Assembly (NCBI GenBank): GCA_947487095.1
Contig: CANKVI010000045.1
Location: 1-7,891 of the forward strand
Reading direction: 5' to 3'
DNA from: Acidimicrobiaceae bacterium
GTDB taxonomy: Bacteria > Actinomycetota > Acidimicrobiia > Acidimicrobiales > Ilumatobacteraceae
DNA length: 7,891 nucleotides
Under the pieces are notes generated by a model. The model did no database searches. It saw only the letters and a program-made list of their open reading frames with translations, and was not told the DNA's origin. The position numbers and the translations under genes were made by a program. Shown one piece after another: positions 1 to 7,891 of the stretch (within the stretch, counting starts at the first letter, position 1; every line of letters begins with the position of its first letter).

Positions 1-1
1 T

Positions 2-1549
2 TTCATTCATGGCAAAGGTTGGGTGCACGGCGATGTGCGTCCAGCAAATATTTTCATTGGCGACGATGGTCGTGTTCGCTTGGCCGGCCTCGGACTGAAG
101 CGCATGGTGATTGCCGAGAAGATGAGTATTGAGCAAGCAAACTATGCAGCTCCAGAAATTGCCGCTGGCGATCAACCGAGTGCGCAAAGTGATGTCTATT
201 CACTTGCGACAACCCTTCTTGAATCAATTACTGGCACGTTGCCGTTCAGTGGCGACACCGCGGCAATCACGTTGTCGAATCGTGTTGGAAAACTTCTTCC
301 AGTTTCTGCAGACCTTGGACCAATCGCTGCTCCACTTGAGCGCGCTGGAAGGCCAGATGCAACTGAGCGATATACCGCTTTAGATTTTGGAAAAGCTCTG
401 GCAGGCATTGCAGAAAAGATGCCACTGCCAACACCAATTGAACCGCTTGCTGCAAGTTCGTTTGCTCAAGTTATTGAACAAAAAGAGGCAGAGCACACTG
501 GCGAAATTACACGTCCAAAAGTTGACGAAACACAAGACGTGACTATTCCCATTGCTGCAGCAGTTGATCCGTCAGGGTCAATGCTGAAAATTAAAGATGG
601 CGCAAAAGACGAACCGATTGTTGTGGTATCTGAAAGTGAAGTTCGGCGTCACAAACGTCTCTGGGTGATCGGCGCTGTCATTGCGCTGTTGGTTGCAGGT
701 GTTGTTGGCTTCCGAGTTGTGGTGAAGCAGGCTCACACCATTCCGCCACTCGCGGGAATCATTGAAGGCGAAGCACGTAACTTGATTGCTTCAAATGGTT
801 GGACCATCGTTGTTACATCTGAGCGAAATGATGAAATTCCTGCAGGTTCCGTAGTTCGCACCGAACCTGCTGAAGGTGAAAAACTAAAGGAAGGTCAAAC
901 GCTGACCATCGTGGTTTCGGAAGGACCAACATTTGCAACATTGCCCGATATCTCGGGTGCAGATTCGCAAACAGCACTCGATCAACTGACTGCACTTGGT
1001 CTTGCGGTTACTGCGCGCGACACTAATAGCGAAGATTTTCCTGCGGGAATTGCAATTGGCTGGAATGTTCCTGAGCAACCTGGTCTCAATCCTGGTGATC
1101 AATTACTCAAGGGAACAGCGATTGATTTGCTTGTTTCCGTGGGACCTGAGTTGCGTGAAGTCCCAAAAATTGTTGGACTCAAACTTGAAGATGCACAAAA
1201 ACTTGTTGCCGATTTGGGATTGACGTTGGTTGAAACACCAGCAGCAAAGAGCAATGGCGCAGACAAGGGTTTGATTGGTGCACAATCGCCAGTACCTGGA
1301 GAAAAGGTTGCGCGCGAAACCGGAATTGCTTATTCAATTTCGCTTGGTCCAGACCTTGTAAAACTTCCGTATCTCGTGGGAAATCGCATTGACACGGTAC
1401 AAAGTCGCTTGCAAGAGGCTGGTTTCGTTGTGGGAAGCGTCACAGGCAATCAACAAGGCAAGCTCAAGCAAGCCCTAATCGCTGGCAAATCAGTGAAAAA
1501 CAATGCAATGGTGCCGCGTGGCGCAACAATTGATCTTGTCTTTCCTTAA
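2..1549 (+). CDS. PASTA-domain membrane protein with degenerate Ser/Thr kinase domain (5' partial)
   Basis: This looks like a PknB-type eukaryotic-like kinase that has lost key catalytic residues. The reading frame is open to the left edge, so the N-lobe of the kinase lies outside the window; residues are numbered here from the GTG at 23. The catalytic loop reads HGDVRPAN (2-9): the catalytic Asp and the Asn are kept, but Arg of HRD is Gly and the usual Lys is Arg. The metal-binding DFG is GLG (22-24), so its Asp is missing. The APE motif (43-45) and the DVYSL segment (57-61) of the C-lobe are intact. A basic stretch (RRHKR, 208-212) leads into one transmembrane helix at about 214-234. Four PASTA repeats follow at about 239-302, 303-375, 376-443 and 444-508. 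PASTA repeats of this family bind peptidoglycan or lipid II outside the cell. I infer a wall-sensing pseudokinase or scaffold; weak residual kinase activity is not excluded. Confidence 0.9.
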   Translation, partial: FIHGKGWVHGDVRPANIFIGDDGRVRLAGLGLKRMVIAEKMSIEQANYAAPEIAAGDQPSAQSDVYSLATTLLESITGTLPFSGDTAAITLSNRVGKLLPVSADLGPIAAPLERAGRPDATERYTALDFGKALAGIAEKMPLPTPIEPLAASSFAQVIEQKEAEHTGEITRPKVDETQDVTIPIAAAVDPSGSMLKIKDGAKDEPIVVVSESEVRRHKRLWVIGAVIALLVAGVVGFRVVVKQAHTIPPLAGIIEGEARNLIASNGWTIVVTSERNDEIPAGSVVRTEPAEGEKLKEGQTLTIVVSEGPTFATLPDISGADSQTALDQLTALGLAVTARDTNSEDFPAGIAIGWNVPEQPGLNPGDQLLKGTAIDLLVSVGPELREVPKIVGLKLEDAQKLVADLGLTLVETPAAKSNGADKGLIGAQSPVPGEKVARETGIAYSISLGPDLVKLPYLVGNRIDTVQSRLQEAGFVVGSVTGNQQGKLKQALIAGKSVKNNAMVPRGATIDLVFP

Positions 1550-1593
1550 TCGATAAACACATCTGAACCTCGCCTCGTAAGAGCCCGTGCAAG

Positions 1594-1608
1594 TACGGTG
1601 TAAACCGT
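1594..1608 (+). promoter_or_regulatory. Candidate -10 box and small hairpin at the exporter start
   Basis: The 57-nt gap before the exporter has no Shine-Dalgarno sequence next to the GTG at 1607. TACGGT at 1594-1599 fits the TANNNT pattern of actinobacterial -10 boxes and lies 7 nt before the GTG, which would give a leaderless mRNA. No good -35 hexamer is seen 16-18 nt upstream. The same bases form a 5-bp inverted repeat, ACGGT (1595-1599) and ACCGT (1604-1608) with loop GTAA, so the signal could instead be a chance hairpin. Weak evidence. Confidence 0.3.
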
Positions 1609-3085
1609 GCAACGCGACGAACATCTTCCGCCTTCTGCACACAATGAACCTGGAGTAATTGACTCCGGTGGAGTGGACGAAATCTCGGTCATTCCATGGT
1701 CTTCGCTGCTGAAACATCGCATTAAGAAGCGTGTTGGTCTGACGCATCGCAAAGCAACGCTGGGTGTATTGCTTGCCAGCGTGTTTACAGTGAGCTTCAC
1801 CATCACGTTGTTGGTGGTGTCATTGAAGACTGTTGCTGACGACTTGGGCAGCACCGTCACCATCATGAGTTGGACAATTACTGCTCCGTTGCTGGCCTTT
1901 GGTGTGGTTGGCCCTGCGTTTGGTAAGGCAGGAGATCTGTGGGGACACAAGCGAGTGTTCGTGTACGGACTTGTCGGTGCAGGTGTGTTCTCACTGGCAA
2001 GTGCATTCGCTTGGAACGACGTGTCGCTAATTGGGTTTCGAACGCTTAGCGCAGCAACTGGGTCTGCAACCGGGCCAGCAGCAATGGCCTATATCAATCG
2101 AATGTTTCGCGCCGACGAGCGAGTGCGACCTCTTGGCTATTGGAGTTTTGTCACTGCAGGTGCTCCCGTAATCGGTGTAGTTGCGGGTGCACCACTCGTT
2201 GAGGTTTTTGGATGGCGAGTGATCTTTATGGTTCAGGCTCCGCTGAGTTTGATTGGGGCATTGGTTTCATGGCGACTCTTGCCAGAAACCGATCGTCGCG
2301 ACAACGTGCGATTTGATGTGAAGGGTTCACTCACGCTTGGTGCGGGAGCAGTTCTTATTTTGCTCACCATCAACCGTGGAAACTCGTGGGGTTGGCTCAG
2401 CCCGCAAACACTGGGTGCAGGTATTGCGGGACTATTCGCATTGTGGTTGTTCTATCGAGTTGAAACCGTTGCAATCGATCCATTGATGCCGGTGAAGTGG
2501 TTAAAAACTCGCAACGTTGCATTTCCCGTAGTGACTCAGGGGCTCATGAATATCGCTTACATGGGTAGTTTCTTGCTGGTGCCGCAGATGTTGGAAAACG
2601 CGTTGGATTATTCGCCATCGCACATTGGATGGCTAGTGATTTCGCGTCCATTGACCTTTTCGCTGATTGCTCCATTTGCCGGATTTTTCGTTGGCAGGTT
2701 AGGTGAGAGAAAAACGGGAATGCTTGGTGCGTTCATGATTCTGCTCGCGATGGTTGCATTGATTTCAGTGCAGTCGCCGAACAGCGATTGGAGAGTCGTG
2801 CTCGGACTTTCACTAACTGGTTTTGGAATGGGAATTGCTGCGCCATCACTCACTGCATTGCTTGCTGCTTCGGTGAAAGAAAGCGACATGGGTGTTGCGA
2901 GTGCAATGCAACAACTCATGTCGCAGATGGGTGCTGTGCTCGGCGGTGCACTGATGATTGCCGTGCATGACATTACGGAAGGCAGCGGAAAAGTAATTAG
3001 TTATTCATATGGATTACTTATTGGGGTAGCTGCCACGATTGCGGCAATCATTACTGCAAGTTTGGTTCGTTCAACCGAAAACTAA
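1607..3085 (+). CDS. MFS transporter, DHA2 (EmrB/QacA-like) family, probable drug/H+ antiporter
   Basis: A full-length inner-membrane exporter of 492 residues, probably proton-driven; the substrate cannot be told from sequence. The first 50 or so residues are hydrophilic and cytosolic. Hydrophobic helices then run from about residue 51 to the end, in a number that fits the 14-helix DHA2 layout. The loop after helix 2 holds an MFS motif A, GKAGDLWGHKR (106-116). Helix 5 carries an antiporter-type motif C variant, APVIGVVAGAP (186-196), followed by FGWRVIFMVQAPL (201-213), which is typical of the family. The final segment near 430-455 (GVASAMQQLMSQMGAVLGGAL) is also family-like. A TAA at 1601 lies in frame just upstream, so the start must be at or after the GTG at 1607; GTG 1673 is an alternative that would remove 22 residues. 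The 3' end overlaps the convergent SCP2 gene by 4 bp. It may be co-transcribed with the PASTA gene 57 nt upstream, but nothing links their functions. Confidence 0.88.
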   Translation: MQRDEHLPPSAHNEPGVIDSGGVDEISVIPWSSLLKHRIKKRVGLTHRKATLGVLLASVFTVSFTITLLVVSLKTVADDLGSTVTIMSWTITAPLLAFGVVGPAFGKAGDLWGHKRVFVYGLVGAGVFSLASAFAWNDVSLIGFRTLSAATGSATGPAAMAYINRMFRADERVRPLGYWSFVTAGAPVIGVVAGAPLVEVFGWRVIFMVQAPLSLIGALVSWRLLPETDRRDNVRFDVKGSLTLGAGAVLILLTINRGNSWGWLSPQTLGAGIAGLFALWLFYRVETVAIDPLMPVKWLKTRNVAFPVVTQGLMNIAYMGSFLLVPQMLENALDYSPSHIGWLVISRPLTFSLIAPFAGFFVGRLGERKTGMLGAFMILLAMVALISVQSPNSDWRVVLGLSLTGFGMGIAAPSLTALLAASVKESDMGVASAMQQLMSQMGAVLGGALMIAVHDITEGSGKVISYSYGLLIGVAATIAAIITASLVRSTEN

Positions 3086-3531
3086 AGCGTTGACGTGATG
3101 GCCATGATTTCGGCCGCAACTTTTTCTGCCAAGTCATCTTTCGGCATGGCAATTTGCATCTGCATCATTTTTGTCATGTCGCCTTCGACCTTTACCTTGC
3201 CCGACAAAAATGCCTGCATACCCGCTTGTGGGTCTTGCTCAAGAAAAATTGCGCGAGCAGTTGCGTAATCGGTGGTCACTGTGAGGTCTGGAGATTCGAG
3301 ATGACCCAAGTCCATCACGAGTTCGCCCGATGACGTGTCGATGTGGCTATGAATAACTCCGTCGCCAAATGGCACGTTCTTCACCACCTGATTCATGCGG
3401 ATAGACACGGGAATCTTTGGTGCTTGGCCTTCAAACTTGGCGCGAATGAGCCGTGCTTCGGCAATCCATTCGGGGGAGAGAAAAGGGTTTGGCACGTGAG
3501 GCAGGCTAGTTGTTTGCAGCGCGAATTGCAT
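3082..3531 (-). CDS. SCP2 sterol-carrier-fold lipid-binding protein
   Basis: A small soluble protein of 149 residues built around one SCP2 domain (about 40-125), a fold with a hydrophobic pocket that binds sterols, fatty acids or acyl-CoA; the ligand here is unknown. Diagnostic stretches are ELVMDLG (70-76), [17 protein letters not shown] (80-96) and the signature [22 protein letters not shown] (105-126). There is no signal peptide. The frame is open further upstream (to an ATG at 3603), but that would put 98 nt inside pyrF and add a non-family N-terminus. I chose the ATG at 3531, which overlaps the pyrF end by 26 nt. GTG 3495, just past the pyrF stop, is another option. No strong Shine-Dalgarno is seen, so translation may depend on ribosomes finishing pyrF. 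It is probably the last gene of the leuA transcript. A related role in lipid or steroid handling cannot be inferred from its neighbours. Confidence 0.85.
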   Translation of the reverse strand: MQFALQTTSLPHVPNPFLSPEWIAEARLIRAKFEGQAPKIPVSIRMNQVVKNVPFGDGVIHSHIDTSSGELVMDLGHLESPDLTVTTDYATARAIFLEQDPQAGMQAFLSGKVKVEGDMTKMMQMQIAMPKDDLAEKVAAEIMAITSTL

Positions 3532-4321
3532 CTCGTGTGTCAATTGCAACAGCACGACTGGCCTGCGCGAAATCTTCACCGTTGCTGGCGTATAACACTG
3601 CACGCGATGAGTTGATGATCAGACCAGTTCCTTCTTCGTTGCGACCCGCGCGTACGGCAGAAACAATGTCTCCACCTTGAGCACCAATACCTGGAACAAG
3701 GAATGGCATGTCGCCAACGATTCCTCGAACTTCTGCAAGCTCTTGCGGGTATGTAGCACCCATTACCAATGCTGTGTCGCCAATGTCGCGCCACTTTGAC
3801 GCTGCGGCGATTGCAACATGTTTGTACAGCGAAGTTCCATTCACGATCTTTGATTGAAACTCGCCGCCGCCGCTGTTTGATGTGCGACACAACACGATGG
3901 TTCCCTTGCCTGGAGTTTGCAGAAACGGCATCAGTGAGTCAGATCCCAGATATGGGTTGACGGTGACAGCGTCTGCTTGGTACCGCTCGAATGCTTCACG
4001 CGCATACAGCGCGGCGGTGTCGCCAATGTCTCCGCGTTTGGCATCCAGGATGAGAACCACGTTCGGGTATTGCGTACGAATGTGATCGCACACGGCTTGC
4101 AGTTGAGCCTCTGCGCCAACAGCAGCGAAGTACGCAATTTGTGGCTTGAAGGCGCACACGGTGTCGGCGGTTGCATCAACAATGTCGATACAAAACTTTT
4201 GAATGCCGAGCGGATCATTCTTGAGATGCGCGGGAAGTTTGTTGATGTCTGGGTCAAGTCCAACGCACAGTGCAGAATCAGTTTTTGCCCATGCGGCATT
4301 TAGCTTTGAATAGAACGACAT
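3506..4321 (-). CDS. pyrF: Orotidine 5'-phosphate decarboxylase (type 2 subfamily)
   Basis: Catalyses decarboxylation of OMP to UMP, the last step of de novo pyrimidine synthesis, in the cytosol. The 271-residue length fits the longer type 2 subfamily found in actinobacteria, rather than the roughly 230-residue enterobacterial form. The N-terminus has CVGLDPD (19-25) and FKPQIAYF (58-65). The catalytic Asp-Lys-Asp array is DAKRGDIG (93-100). NPYLGSDSL (122-130) and the phosphate-binding PGIGAQGGD (210-218) with [10 protein letters not shown] (236-245) complete the barrel. All expected active-site motifs are present, so it should be functional. The ATG lies 8 nt after the ferredoxin stop with no Shine-Dalgarno sequence, which suggests translational coupling. 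Its 3' end overlaps the SCP2 gene. No other pyr gene is in the window, so it sits apart from a pyrimidine operon. Confidence 0.96.
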   Translation of the reverse strand: MSFYSKLNAAWAKTDSALCVGLDPDINKLPAHLKNDPLGIQKFCIDIVDATADTVCAFKPQIAYFAAVGAEAQLQAVCDHIRTQYPNVVLILDAKRGDIGDTAALYAREAFERYQADAVTVNPYLGSDSLMPFLQTPGKGTIVLCRTSNSGGGEFQSKIVNGTSLYKHVAIAAASKWRDIGDTALVMGATYPQELAEVRGIVGDMPFLVPGIGAQGGDIVSAVRAGRNEEGTGLIINSSRAVLYASNGEDFAQASRAVAIDTRDAIRAANN

Positions 4322-4329
4322 GGTGCGGT

Positions 4330-4521
4330 TCAGTCAACGATCACAATGGCGCCGGTAGGGCAGAGCTCTTCGGCCGCAGTCACTTGTGCGCGAAGGTCCT
4401 CACTGGGTTTTTCTTGGAGGATGTAGAGCATTCCATCATCGCGAATTTCAAACACGGTTGGCGCTTGATGCACGCATCCACCTGTTGAAGCGCACATATC
4501 AAGATCTACGGTTACGCGCAT
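4330..4521 (-). CDS. Small ferredoxin with three cluster cysteines, probably [3Fe-4S]
   Basis: A 63-residue soluble electron carrier of the actinobacterial type that often serves cytochromes P450. It has an N-terminal beta strand ([10 protein letters not shown]), then C10-x5-C16, [10 protein letters not shown] (17-26) and the C-terminal signature [15 protein letters not shown] (49-63) with C54. At the position where a fourth cluster ligand would stand (residue 13, C-A-S-T-G-G-C) there is Thr, which favours a [3Fe-4S] cluster; a four-iron cluster with an unusual ligand is possible. It sits 21 nt after leuA and 8 nt before pyrF, so it is almost certainly co-transcribed with both. No P450, reductase or other redox partner is in the window, so its partner is unknown. 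GGAG lies one base before the ATG, which is closer than usual, and is buried in a hairpin. Confidence 0.88.
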   Translation of the reverse strand: MRVTVDLDMCASTGGCVHQAPTVFEIRDDGMLYILQEKPSEDLRAQVTAAEELCPTGAIVIVD

Positions 4522-4522
4522 G

Positions 4523-4540
4523 CTCCAACAGTAGTTGAAG
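4523..4540 (-). promoter_or_regulatory. Intercistronic hairpin that sequesters the ferredoxin ribosome-binding site
   Basis: Between the leuA stop (4543-4545) and the ferredoxin ATG (4519-4521), the transcript can fold CUUCAAC with GUUGGAG around the loop UACU: seven pairs including one G-U. The 3' arm contains the GGAG that is the only Shine-Dalgarno candidate. A ribosome ending leuA would cover and open this stem, so I infer coupling of ferredoxin translation to leuA translation. The stem is short and could be chance. Confidence 0.45.
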
Positions 4541-4542
4541 GA

Positions 4543-7880
<3,338 letters not shown>

Positions 7881-7891
7881 TTCGACGCAGT

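Noticed and set aside
2..130. The PASTA gene as a broken pseudogene
   Set aside because: The frame is intact to the end with four complete PASTA repeats. The changes are limited to catalytic motifs, which fits a pseudokinase, and the missing N-lobe is only the window edge.
1546..1950. 134-codon open frame on the - strand over the kinase end and exporter start
   Set aside because: Composition is unlike a protein family, and the exporter frame on the + strand has clear membrane motifs here.
3068..3094. Inverted repeat as a bidirectional terminator between the convergent genes
   Set aside because: Only five continuous pairs, a 13-nt loop and no U-run on either side; too weak to call.
3532..3603. 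N-terminal extension of SCP2 from ATG 3603
   Set aside because: It would lie entirely in pyrF, whose frame is certain, and the added residues do not look like part of the SCP2 domain.

Overview
The window looks like ordinary chromosome from an actinobacterium of moderate GC content (about half by eye). An aquatic Acidimicrobiia-type lineage is my best guess. The grounds are a PASTA-domain kinase-like membrane protein, the long actinobacterial-type LeuA, a PyrF of the DAKRGD type, frequent GTG starts and weak or absent Shine-Dalgarno sequences. The lineage is inferred from protein character, not from any search.

Layout. On the + strand, the left edge cuts a gene for a membrane protein with a degenerate kinase domain, one transmembrane helix and four extracellular PASTA repeats (2-1549). 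It is followed by a DHA2-type major facilitator exporter (1607-3085). Everything to the right is on the - strand. Read in the direction of transcription it is: homospermidine synthase (7880-6390), a very short leucine-rich leader ORF (6365-6330), two abutting RNA hairpins of which the second is an intrinsic terminator (6329-6267), leuA (6243-4543), a small three-cysteine ferredoxin (4521-4330), pyrF (4321-3506) and an SCP2 sterol-carrier-fold protein (3531-3082). The exporter and the SCP2 gene converge and overlap by 4 bp at their 3' ends.

How it works together. leuA, ferredoxin, pyrF and SCP2 are spaced by 21 nt, 8 nt and a 26-nt overlap, so they probably form one transcript. Leucine synthesis, an iron-sulfur electron carrier and the last step of UMP synthesis would then lie downstream of one leucine-responsive control point. 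The leader ORF encodes 11 residues with four leucines, three of them consecutive, and the terminator lies only 24 nt before the leuA ATG. This is the arrangement expected for transcription attenuation by a leader peptide. The same terminator may also end the homospermidine synthase transcript, because no other terminator follows that gene.

The most interesting items are the leucine attenuator, the PASTA protein whose DFG metal-binding aspartate is replaced (a likely pseudokinase), a hairpin that hides the ferredoxin ribosome-binding site just after the leuA stop, and the unexpected grouping of leuA, ferredoxin, pyrF and SCP2. I see no mobile element, CRISPR array, tRNA, rRNA or clearly foreign segment. 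No stretch over 300 bases lacks a gene.
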